From the NCBI RefSeq assembly GCF_048269545.1, contig NZ_JBLXIJ010000002.1:310001-374000 (forward strand): a stretch of 64,000 bases of DNA, in the 5' to 3' direction. The position numbers and the translations under genes were made by a program. Shown piece after piece: positions 17,537 through 25,727 of this stretch (its first letter is position 1; every line of letters starts with the position of its first letter). The stretch comes from Halpernia sp048269545. GTDB taxonomy: Bacteria > Bacteroidota > Bacteroidia > Flavobacteriales > Weeksellaceae. The notes under the pieces were generated by a model, which searched no databases, was not told where the DNA came from, and saw only the letters and a list, made by a program, of their open reading frames with translations.

Positions 17537-18772
17537 TTATAATTCTAAAGCTTTTCTTTCGTCTCCATTCATTAAAATTTCAACTGGATTATCAATTCCT
17601 TCTTTTACCGCAACTAAAAATCCTACAGATTCTTTACCATCAATAATTCTATGATCATAAGACATTGCAACATACATCATGGGACGAATAACCACTTCAT
17701 TGTTGATTGCCATTGGTCTTTGTAGAATATTATGCATTCCCAAAATTGCAGATTGTGGTGGATTTATAATCGGCGTAGACATCATGGAACCGAAAGTTCC
17801 ACCATTTGTAATGGTAAAAGTTCCGCCCGTCATTTCATCCACTGTGATATTTCCGTCTCTCGCTTTTGTTGCTAAATCTTTGATTGATGCTTCAATATTT
17901 CTAAAAGACATATTTTCTGCATTTCTCACCACAGGAACCATCAAACCTTTTGGTCCAGAAACTGCAATTGAAATATCACAAAAATCATAAGAAACCATTT
18001 GATTTCCGTCAATCATTGAATTTACTTGCGGATACATTTGCAAAGCTCTTACCACAGCTTTTGTAAAGAAAGACATAAAACCTAAACCAACGCCATGTTT
18101 TGCAGCGAATTCTTCTTTATATTGTTTTCTAATTCTAAAAATTTCACTCATATCAACTTCGTTAAAAGTTGTCAACATTGCAGTTTCGTTTTTAACGGCA
18201 ACCAATCTTTCTGCTACTTTTCTACGCAACATAGATAATTTGGAAGTTGTTTGACCACGCGATCCTGCGTTGTGAGAAATTCCCATAGATGCAACAGAAG
18301 CTTGTTCTGCATCATTTTTGGTAATTCTTCCATCTCTCCCACTTCCAGAAACTTGAGAAGGATTTACGCCTTTTTCATCTAAAATTTTGCGAGCAGCCGG
18401 AGACGGTGTATTTGCGGCGTAAGATTTATTTTCAACTTTCGCAGGTTCCGATTTTTTTTCTTCAACTTTTGGTACTTCAGTTTTGACTTCTGATGTTTTT
18501 TCAGGAGTTTTTACTTCTCCAGAAGGTTTTGCAGCATCTCTATCAATTAAACAAACTACTTGTCCAACTGCAACCACATCTCCTTCTTCAGCTTTTAAAG
18601 TAATTACTCCACTTTCTTCTGCGGGTAATTCCAGAGTTGCTTTATCAGAGTCTACTTCTGCAATTGGTTGATCTTTTTCAACGTAATCGCCGTCTTTCAC
18701 AAGCCAACTTGCGATTTCAACTTCAGTGATAGATTCTCCCGGCGACGGAACTTTCATTTCTAATATAGACAT
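17537..18772 (-). CDS. sucB: Dihydrolipoyl succinyltransferase (2-oxoglutarate dehydrogenase E2)
   Basis: SucB is the E2 core of the 2-oxoglutarate dehydrogenase complex and passes the succinyl group from E1 to CoA. The 411-residue protein contains one lipoyl domain (residues about 1-77, lipoylated Lys44 in DSDKATLEL), an acidic/Lys-Pro linker, the peripheral-subunit-binding domain (SPAARKILDEKGVNPSQV), and the catalytic acyltransferase domain ending with the active-site motif SYDHRIIDGKE. It follows sucA by 58 bases. A -7 element in that gap may give extra sucB transcript. E3 (lpd) is not in the window. Confidence 0.96.
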   Translation of the reverse strand: MSILEMKVPSPGESITEVEIASWLVKDGDYVEKDQPIAEVDSDKATLELPAEESGVITLKAEEGDVVAVGQVVCLIDRDAAKPSGEVKTPEKTSEVKTEVPKVEEKKSEPAKVENKSYAANTPSPAARKILDEKGVNPSQVSGSGRDGRITKNDAEQASVASMGISHNAGSRGQTTSKLSMLRRKVAERLVAVKNETAMLTTFNEVDMSEIFRIRKQYKEEFAAKHGVGLGFMSFFTKAVVRALQMYPQVNSMIDGNQMVSYDFCDISIAVSGPKGLMVPVVRNAENMSFRNIEASIKDLATKARDGNITVDEMTGGTFTITNGGTFGSMMSTPIINPPQSAILGMHNILQRPMAINNEVVIRPMMYVAMSYDHRIIDGKESVGFLVAVKEGIDNPVEILMNGDERKALEL

Positions 18773-18816
18773 TTGTTTATTTTTTAGAGTTCTTTTTTAT
18801 TAAATTTAAGCCAATG

Positions 18817-18824
18817 CAAAAATA
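18817..18824 (-). promoter_or_regulatory. Possible internal -7 element for sucB
   Basis: The minus strand reads TATTTTTG, matching TAnnTTTG, in the 58-base gap between sucA and sucB. It could add sucB transcripts beyond read-through from sucA, but the match may be chance in A+T-rich DNA. Confidence 0.3.
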
Positions 18825-18830
18825 AAAAAT

Positions 18831-21629
18831 TTATGCGGTTAATGGTTTTTTAGTTGGTGCATCGTGTGTAGAAAAAACACGATTTATAATATCATTTTGT
18901 ACAATTTCAAATTTTCTGTGACTTCCAGGAGCTGGACTTCCACTTGGAATTGGAGAAATAACCTGAATATTTTGATCTCGGAAATGTCTTAACATAAAAC
19001 TCCAAGCTCCCATATTTTCTGGTTCTTCTTGTGCCCAAATTAATTCTTTTCTGTTTTTATATTTATTTAAAATTTCATCAATCTTATTAGTTTGCAAAGG
19101 ATAAAGTTGTTCAAAACGCACTAAAGCTATTTTTTCATCATTTATCTCTTCTTTCTTGGCTAATAATTCATAATAAATTTTACCAGAGCAAAATACCAAT
19201 TTTTCTATCTTGTCGGCGTTTGCAGAAGCATCATCTAAAATAGGTTGAAATTCTCCAGTTGCTAAATCTTCAAAAGTTGATATTACTTTCGGATGTCTCA
19301 ACAAAGATTTCGGTGTCATCACAACCAAAGGTTTTCTAAATGGGAATTTTTGTTGTCTTCTCAATAGATGGAAATAATTCGCAGGAGTGGTACAATTTGC
19401 GACAATTATATTTTCATTGGCTGCTAAAGTTAAAAATCGTTCTAATCTTGCAGAAGAATGCTCCGCTCCTTGTCCTTCAGAACCGTGTGGTAAAAGCATA
19501 ACTAAACCATTTTGACTTTTCCACTTATCATCTGCCGCGACCAAATATTGGTCAATAATAATTTGCGCACCATTGGCAAAATCCCCAAATTGTGCTTCCC
19601 AAATTGTTAAAGTATTTGGTGAGACCATTGCATAACCGTAATCAAAACCTAAAACAGCATATTCAGAAAGAAAGGAGTTATAAATATCAAATTGTTGGTT
19701 TTCTGCAACATGTTTTAACGGCACATATTCCTCTTCCGCATCTTCGGTTTTTACAACTGCATGTCGGTGAGAAAAAGTTCCACGTTCAACGTCTTCACCA
19801 GAAATTCTAACATTATTTCCGTCGGCTAAAAGTGTTGCATAAGCCAAAAGTTCACCTTGCGCCCAATCTAAAGTGTCGGTTTCTACTTGTTTTAAACGGT
19901 TGTCAAATAACCGGGAAATTTTCTTAATAAATTTTTTATCACTCGGTAAAGTGGCGATTTGTATAGCTAATTTTTTTAATTTTTCAATATCAAATTTTGT
20001 GTTATAAACCTTCAAAACATCGCCGGATTTATCGATTGGATAATCTTTCCAATCTTCTTCCATAAAAACGTCCATCGTATTTCTTTCGATTTGTTTTGAA
20101 GCATCAAAATTCTCATCTAAAAGTGCTTTAAACTCATGTTCCATTTTATCTAAAACCTCTGTAGAAAGTGTTTTATTTTCAATGAGTTTATCTTTATAAA
20201 TCTCTCTTGGATTTGGATGTTTTGAAATTAAGCTGTAAAGTTGTGGTTGTGTAAAACGCGGTTCATCGCCTTCATTATGGCCATATTTTCTATAACCTAA
20301 CAAATCGATATAAACATCTTTTCCAAATTGTTTACGGAAGTCTGCTGCAAATCTTACGGCGTGAACAACAGCTTCTACATCATCTGCATTTACATGCATT
20401 ACGGGAGAATCTGTCACTTTTGCAATATCTGTACAATAAGTAGAACTTCTTGCATCAAGATAATTTGTAGTAAATGAAACTTGATTATTCGTTACAATAT
20501 GAACAGTTCCGCCAGTTTTGTAACCTTCCAAATTCATCATTTGCGCCACTTCATAAACAATTCCTTGTCCTGCAATTGCGCCATCTCCGTGAATAATTAT
20601 TGGTAAAACTTGGTTAAAATCACCTTTAAATTCATGATCCACTTTTGCACGACAAATTCCTTCTACTAAAGCTGCGACAGTTTCTAAATGTGAAGGATTA
20701 GGCGTCAAATTAATCCTTACTTCTTCTCCAGATTCTGTTGTGATTTTTTTTGAGGCTCCTAAATGATATTTTACATCACCAGAAAAAACATCTTCTTCAA
20801 ATTCTTTTCCTTCAAATTCTGAGAAAATTTGTTTGTAGGATTTTTGAAAAATATTGGTTAAAACATTTAATCTTCCACGATGCGCCATTCCAAGAACAAC
20901 TTCATTTACACCGAGTTTAGAAGCACGAGAAATCAGTTGATCTAAAGCGGGAATCAAAGATTCATTTCCCTCCAAAGAGAACCGTTTTTGACCTACAAAT
21001 TTTGTGTGTAAATAACTCTCAAAAGCTACGGCTTGATTTAATTTCTTTAAAATTTCAATTTTTTCATCTTTGGATAAATCTGCCTGATTCTCATTTTTCT
21101 GAATCCAATTTCGAATATATTTCTTTTCTTCTACATCATGAATGTGCATATATTCTACACCAATGGAATCGCAATAAATCTTTTCTAAATGATTAATTAA
21201 ATCTTGTAAAGTAGAAGGTTTGCTCATCCCAGTTTCTGTAGCACAATTGAATACCTTCTGCAAATCGGAACTATTTAAACCAAAATTTTCTATATCTAAA
21301 TTTGGAAAATAAACTCTCCGTTCTCTTACGGGATTTGTTTTGGTGAATAAATGACCACGACTGCGATAAGCTTCTATAAGATTAATAACAAGAAATTCTT
21401 TTCTAATATCTTCTGGCATTTCGCCGGATTTGTAGTTTTGAGCTACATAATTTGAAGGTTGTGAAACTGAAGATTCAGATTCTTCATTATAATTCTCTAG
21501 TGCAAAATCAAAACCTTGAAAGAAAGATTTCCAAGAAGGTTCTAAAGAATCTGGGAAAGTTAAGTATTGTTGATACAGATCATCAATGAGTTGAGCGTGT
21601 GCAGCATTCAGGAATGAAAATTTGTCCAT
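18831..21629 (-). CDS. sucA: 2-oxoglutarate dehydrogenase E1 component
   Basis: SucA is the thiamine-diphosphate enzyme that decarboxylates 2-oxoglutarate in the TCA cycle and loads succinyl groups onto SucB. At 932 residues it has the family length. The N-terminal E2-binding segment is present (NAAHAQLIDDLYQQYL, then EPSWKSFFQGF). Active-site motifs include GMAHRGRLNVL, IHGDGAIAGQG (ThDP binding), NNQVSFTTN, and YRKYGHNEGDEPRFTQP. The transketolase-like C-terminal half has LLPHGSEGQGAEHSSARLER. It is the first gene of the sucAB operon on the minus strand. Confidence 0.97.
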   Translation of the reverse strand: MDKFSFLNAAHAQLIDDLYQQYLTFPDSLEPSWKSFFQGFDFALENYNEESESSVSQPSNYVAQNYKSGEMPEDIRKEFLVINLIEAYRSRGHLFTKTNPVRERRVYFPNLDIENFGLNSSDLQKVFNCATETGMSKPSTLQDLINHLEKIYCDSIGVEYMHIHDVEEKKYIRNWIQKNENQADLSKDEKIEILKKLNQAVAFESYLHTKFVGQKRFSLEGNESLIPALDQLISRASKLGVNEVVLGMAHRGRLNVLTNIFQKSYKQIFSEFEGKEFEEDVFSGDVKYHLGASKKITTESGEEVRINLTPNPSHLETVAALVEGICRAKVDHEFKGDFNQVLPIIIHGDGAIAGQGIVYEVAQMMNLEGYKTGGTVHIVTNNQVSFTTNYLDARSSTYCTDIAKVTDSPVMHVNADDVEAVVHAVRFAADFRKQFGKDVYIDLLGYRKYGHNEGDEPRFTQPQLYSLISKHPNPREIYKDKLIENKTLSTEVLDKMEHEFKALLDENFDASKQIERNTMDVFMEEDWKDYPIDKSGDVLKVYNTKFDIEKLKKLAIQIATLPSDKKFIKKISRLFDNRLKQVETDTLDWAQGELLAYATLLADGNNVRISGEDVERGTFSHRHAVVKTEDAEEEYVPLKHVAENQQFDIYNSFLSEYAVLGFDYGYAMVSPNTLTIWEAQFGDFANGAQIIIDQYLVAADDKWKSQNGLVMLLPHGSEGQGAEHSSARLERFLTLAANENIIVANCTTPANYFHLLRRQQKFPFRKPLVVMTPKSLLRHPKVISTFEDLATGEFQPILDDASANADKIEKLVFCSGKIYYELLAKKEEINDEKIALVRFEQLYPLQTNKIDEILNKYKNRKELIWAQEEPENMGAWSFMLRHFRDQNIQVISPIPSGSPAPGSHRKFEIVQNDIINRVFSTHDAPTKKPLTA

Positions 21630-21674
21630 TTAGTTACAGATTAACTGTTTTTTTATTGATACTTATTTAATGTA

Positions 21675-21682
21675 CAAATTTA
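21675..21682 (-). promoter_or_regulatory. -7 element of sucAB
   Basis: The minus strand reads TAAATTTG, a full TAnnTTTG match, about 45 bases before the sucA start codon. Confidence 0.45.
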
Positions 21683-21868
21683 ACAAAAATAAGTGAATAT
21701 GGAAAGTTTAAAGCAAGTTAAAAATACCTAAAATTATAGAGAATTTCCTTAAATTCAGACATTAAAATGGATAATTCTTTATTAAAAAATTTTAAATGAA
21801 AAAAACTTTACAAGAAAAAAAAATTGATCTTAGTAAAACAAGATATTGAATAAAAAAAATCTCATTCT

Positions 21869-22903
21869 CTATAATATCTCCAAAGCCAATTTCAAAGTTA
21901 CTTCTCCACTTTCTGAAGGAGGTTCTAAAAAAGTTTCATAAAGTTGACCCGTTTTTAATTCTTCTTTTTTTGCTTCTGCAAATAATTTTTTCAAACTATT
22001 TATTCTGCCTAGATAATTTCCTTTATAATAAATAATTAAATATTTTTTGGGAGTCAAATATCTGTAAATGAAATTATTATCTGTAACATTTATTTTTTTG
22101 GAAAGTGGAAAACCATAATAATAAGACACTTCTTTGTCTTTTAAACTATTTGGATCAGTAATTAAAACGGGCGTTCCAAACTCATCTTCCTCTTTCTGAA
22201 GATCGGTTTGGAGGAAGTTTTTTACTTTATTGTGATTTAAAATAATGTTTTTTAAGAGTGCATCTTTTTTATTTGAAGAACTTACATTAACGCCCAAAAG
22301 AATACTATTTCCTTCATTTTCAACCATTATACTGTCAAATTTAAGACGTGACATTTGTATTTCTTTATCCACTTTATTGCTTAAAAGATTAGAAAGATTG
22401 ACCAAACTATTATTTAAATTATCTGTAAAATCATCTTCAGAAACCACATGAAAGGGCCGACTCATAATCGGAATTTTAGGTGTTTTTAGAAGATATGTAA
22501 TTACTGTTTTATCTGTTGCAATTTTTTTAAATTTAACTTCCAAAATGAAAGGATTTACATTGGTTTCGGTGTAAAGATAATAACGAATAGCGCGGTTTTC
22601 TTCAGAAAATTTTATAAATAAATCGCCTTCTCGTTCATTTTTTTCATTATAATAAGTTAAGCCGCTATTTTTACCTTCATAAGGTGTAAAAAATGAATAG
22701 TGGTAATTTTTATGTCCTTTAAAAAAGGTATTCCATTTGGTGAAGTTTTGTAAATTATTAAATTGTGGAAATAATTTTTCTACGGAATAATTCAGTTCTT
22801 TTTTGGAACTAAAAGTTTTAGAATCTTCCATATAAGAAGCAGAAAAATAATACGCTGCAAAAGCGAAAATGCCAAAAAATACCGCGAACTTAAACCAGCG
22901 CAT
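21869..22903 (-). CDS. Membrane-anchored SRPBCC plus GyrI-like effector-binding protein
   Basis: The 344-residue protein starts with one membrane segment (WFKFAVFFGIFAFAAYYF, about residues 3-20). Residues about 35-175 look like an SRPBCC/polyketide-cyclase ligand-binding fold (LFPQFNNLQNFTKWNTFFKG; HVVSEDDF at the end). The C-terminal 150 residues (from about SNKKDALLKNIIL to the end, including GYPLSKK-like GFPLSKKINV and YYKGNYLGRINSLKKLF) resemble the GyrI/AraC effector-binding domain. Such two-domain proteins are common in Bacteroidota but lack a DNA-binding part, so a role as a hydrophobic small-molecule sensor or carrier is only inference. It stands alone between sucA and glgC. Confidence 0.65.
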   Translation of the reverse strand: MRWFKFAVFFGIFAFAAYYFSASYMEDSKTFSSKKELNYSVEKLFPQFNNLQNFTKWNTFFKGHKNYHYSFFTPYEGKNSGLTYYNEKNEREGDLFIKFSEENRAIRYYLYTETNVNPFILEVKFKKIATDKTVITYLLKTPKIPIMSRPFHVVSEDDFTDNLNNSLVNLSNLLSNKVDKEIQMSRLKFDSIMVENEGNSILLGVNVSSSNKKDALLKNIILNHNKVKNFLQTDLQKEEDEFGTPVLITDPNSLKDKEVSYYYGFPLSKKINVTDNNFIYRYLTPKKYLIIYYKGNYLGRINSLKKLFAEAKKEELKTGQLYETFLEPPSESGEVTLKLALEIL

Positions 22904-22955
22904 TAATTTATTTTTAAGAATTACAAGATAAAATAATTACCTTTTTAGATTGTTG

Positions 22956-22963
22956 CAAAGATA
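22956..22963 (-). promoter_or_regulatory. -7 element of the SRPBCC/GyrI gene
   Basis: The minus strand reads TATCTTTG, matching TAnnTTTG, about 52 bases before the start codon at 22903. Confidence 0.4.
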
Positions 22964-22973
22964 TTATTTTTAA

Positions 22974-23006
22974 AAAAAATGAGCTTAAAGACTTAAGCTC
23001 ATTTTT
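22974..23006 (-). terminator. Terminator of the glycogen operon
   Basis: AAAAATGAGCTTAA and TTAAGCTCATTTTT form a long stem with a four-base loop and A/T tracts, just after the glgC stop at 23020. Confidence 0.8.
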
Positions 23007-23019
23007 GTGAGATTATGGA

Positions 23020-24288
23020 TTAAAAAATCTCCGTGTTGTCGTGGATAATTGCGCCCTTTTTTATGACAACAATTCCATCTTTCACAGAATGGTTTTCAAA
23101 ATCGCCATCTGATAAATGTTTACCACCAATGATTTTTACATTATTTCCAATATGGCAGTTTTTATCTAAAATGGCTTGTTCTATATGAGAATATTCTCCA
23201 ATTCCCATATTTGGGATTTGGTTTTCGCCATTTTTTATTTTAGTTTCTTCGCTCTCATAATAATCTGCACCCATCATATAACAGTTTTTCAACGTTGTTC
23301 CACGTTGTATTCTGGAGCGATTCCCTATCAATGAATTTTCTATTTTATCTGCTAAAATTATACATCCATCTGCAAAAATGGTTTTGCTTACAAATGAGCC
23401 ATTTATTTTAGAAGGAGGCAACATTCTTGCGCGAGTGTAAACCGGTGAGGAAGAAAATAAATTAAACTGTGGAAGTTCTCGTGTTAAATCCATATTGGCT
23501 TCGAAAAAAGATTCTATCGTTCCGATATCCGTCCAATAACCATCAAATTGATAACTTAATAATTTGTGATGACCGATTGCATTTGGAATTAATTCTCCAC
23601 CAAAATCGTCTCCTGAATCTTCCATAAACATTTCCTTTAAAACCTTTTTAGAAAACACATAAATTCCCATGGATGCTAAATATTCTTTGCCAGAATTTCT
23701 ACTTTTTTCTGAAACCTCACTTTTCCAATTTCCGAGTTGATCTTCATTTGGCTTTTCTATAAAGGAAGTAATATTACCTTCTTGATCCGATTTTAATATT
23801 CCAAAACCCGTTGCATCTTTTGCATTTACAGGAATGGTTGCAATTGTAATATCTCCACCATTTGCGCAGTGAAAATCTATCATTTCTCTGAAATCCATTT
23901 GGTATAATTGATCACCAGAAAGTATTAGAATATAATCGTAATCGTATTTTTCCAAATGCTTCATAGATTGACGTACAGCATCCGCTGTTCCTTGATACCA
24001 TTCATCACTTTCCACATTTTGCTCCGCCGCTAAAATATCTACAAAACCTTTACTAAAAGTATCAAAATGATAAGAGTTTTTGATATGAGAATTTAAAGAA
24101 GCCGAATTATATTGTGTTAAAACAAGGATTTTATTATAGCCAGAATTCAAACAATTTGAAATTGGAATATCTACCAATCTGTATTTTCCCGCAATTGGAA
24201 CAGCAGGTTTTGAACGAGAAAATGTGAGCGGAAATAATCTGCTTCCTCTCCCACCTCCTAAAACTATGGATATAACTTGGTGTTTCAT
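23020..24288 (-). CDS. glgC: Glucose-1-phosphate adenylyltransferase
   Basis: GlgC makes ADP-glucose from glucose-1-phosphate and ATP and is normally the controlled step of bacterial glycogen synthesis. The 422-residue protein has the nucleotidyltransferase start VLGGGRGSRLFPLTFSRSKPAVPI in residues about 9-32, YRLVDIPISNCLNSG, ILSGDQLYQMD and FIEKP near the sugar site. The C-terminal part is a left-handed beta-helix (hexapeptide-like repeats from about residue 290). It is third in the operon glgB-glgA-glgC, 14 bases after glgA, and is followed by a strong terminator. Confidence 0.96.
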   Translation of the reverse strand: MKHQVISIVLGGGRGSRLFPLTFSRSKPAVPIAGKYRLVDIPISNCLNSGYNKILVLTQYNSASLNSHIKNSYHFDTFSKGFVDILAAEQNVESDEWYQGTADAVRQSMKHLEKYDYDYILILSGDQLYQMDFREMIDFHCANGGDITIATIPVNAKDATGFGILKSDQEGNITSFIEKPNEDQLGNWKSEVSEKSRNSGKEYLASMGIYVFSKKVLKEMFMEDSGDDFGGELIPNAIGHHKLLSYQFDGYWTDIGTIESFFEANMDLTRELPQFNLFSSSPVYTRARMLPPSKINGSFVSKTIFADGCIILADKIENSLIGNRSRIQRGTTLKNCYMMGADYYESEETKIKNGENQIPNMGIGEYSHIEQAILDKNCHIGNNVKIIGGKHLSDGDFENHSVKDGIVVIKKGAIIHDNTEIF

Positions 24289-24302
24289 ATTTTTTCAGTT
24301 TT

Positions 24303-25709
24303 TTAATTCTTATATAAATCTACATATTTCTGAGCAGATAATTCCCAAGAAAAATCTTTTTTCATATTGTTTTCAATAAGATTTTTCATTAAATCTTTTT
24401 GGCTGTAAATATGTAGCGCTCTATCTATATTATGAATAATTGCATCTACTGTTGCATCTCCAAAATTTATTCCAGAGCCTCCTGTGGAAATATCTTCTAC
24501 AGTATCTTTTAATCCACCAATATACCGAACAAGTGGAATTGTTCCGTACCTCATCGCGTACATTTGATTTAATCCGCAAGGTTCTACACGAGACGGCATC
24601 AAAAGGAAATCTGCGGATGCATAAATCTGATGTGAAAGATATTCTTTATAACCCAAATCTAAAGCAAAATTGGTGAAAGTATAATTCAGATTTTGTAATT
24701 CTTCTTCTAAATGACTATTTCCAGAACCTAAAATAATAATATTAAATGCACCATGCATTTGCTGAATTCCTCTTTGTACCAATTCTGGTAATAAATCTGC
24801 ACCTTTTTCTGTTGCAAATCTTCCTATAAAACCAAATAATGGTAAATCTGGATTTATACTATAAGTCTCACAAAGTACTTTTTTATTTTTTAATTTTCCG
24901 GCGACCGCATTTTTTAAATTAAAATTAAAAGATAACATTTCGTCGGTTTTTGGGTTCCAAACTTCTGTGTCAATTCCATTTATAATACCAAAAGCTTTTT
25001 GATTTTCCTGTTGAACTAAACTTTCTAAACCTTTAAAATTTTGAAATAATTCTTGCAAATATCCGCCAGAAACTGCTGTGAAAGCGTGACAACATTTTAT
25101 CATACTTGCAAGTGGATTTATATAACCATTCCAATCTAAAAGTCCCCATTTCCAACCATCAAAATGCGGAAAATAATTACTCATTTCCCATTTCATTTGT
25201 CCTTGATATTCGCCGTTGTGAATTGTTCCGATAGTTTTTACGCCTTTTAAAAAATTAAATTCTGGGCAATTTTCAATCATAAAAGGAACTAAACCGGTGT
25301 GATAATCATGACAATGTAAAATATCTGGGCGAATCTGCATTGCGCTTAACCAATGTAAAACGCCATGTTGAAATGCTAAATATTGTTGACTTTCATCCCA
25401 ATATCCATAAACATTATCTCTATCCAATAATCCAGGAATCCTTACTAAATATAATTCAAAACCCAAAGAATTATTTTTTTCTTTCATTACTTGAACTTGA
25501 TACATATTGAAAGATTGATGAATCCAACCATCAAAAACCACTTCAAATTCATGTTCGTAGAAAAAACTTTTATTATACCACGGCATTACAACTTTTGCAT
25601 CGACGCCTTTTATTTTGTTTTGATATTTTGGCAAAGCTCCTACAACATCAGCTAAACCGCCCACTTTTGCAACCGGATAACATTCCATTGAGAGATGATA
25701 AATAGTCAT
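24303..25709 (-). CDS. glgA: Glycogen synthase (ADP-glucose dependent)
   Basis: GlgA extends alpha-1,4-glucan chains with glucose from ADP-glucose (GT5, GT-B fold). The 468-residue product starts MTIYHLSMECYPVAKVGGLADVVGALP; the KVGGL motif binds the ADP-glucose phosphates. HCHDYHTGLVPF, FIGRFATEKGADLLPEL and PSRVEPCGLNQMYAMRYGT, containing the catalytic glutamate region, follow. Lengths and motifs agree with the family. It lies 18 bases after glgB and 14 bases before glgC. Confidence 0.96.
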   Translation of the reverse strand: MTIYHLSMECYPVAKVGGLADVVGALPKYQNKIKGVDAKVVMPWYNKSFFYEHEFEVVFDGWIHQSFNMYQVQVMKEKNNSLGFELYLVRIPGLLDRDNVYGYWDESQQYLAFQHGVLHWLSAMQIRPDILHCHDYHTGLVPFMIENCPEFNFLKGVKTIGTIHNGEYQGQMKWEMSNYFPHFDGWKWGLLDWNGYINPLASMIKCCHAFTAVSGGYLQELFQNFKGLESLVQQENQKAFGIINGIDTEVWNPKTDEMLSFNFNLKNAVAGKLKNKKVLCETYSINPDLPLFGFIGRFATEKGADLLPELVQRGIQQMHGAFNIIILGSGNSHLEEELQNLNYTFTNFALDLGYKEYLSHQIYASADFLLMPSRVEPCGLNQMYAMRYGTIPLVRYIGGLKDTVEDISTGGSGINFGDATVDAIIHNIDRALHIYSQKDLMKNLIENNMKKDFSWELSAQKYVDLYKN

Positions 25710-25727
25710 AAATTATTTCTTTATAGG

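Noticed and set aside
21796..21849. A 17-codon frame (MKKTLQEKKIDLSKTRY) in the gap upstream of sucA, which at first sight resembles the start of a peptide leader.
   Set aside because: It is too short, has no GG-type cleavage site or core peptide, and no modification genes are near. Most likely chance in A+T-rich DNA.
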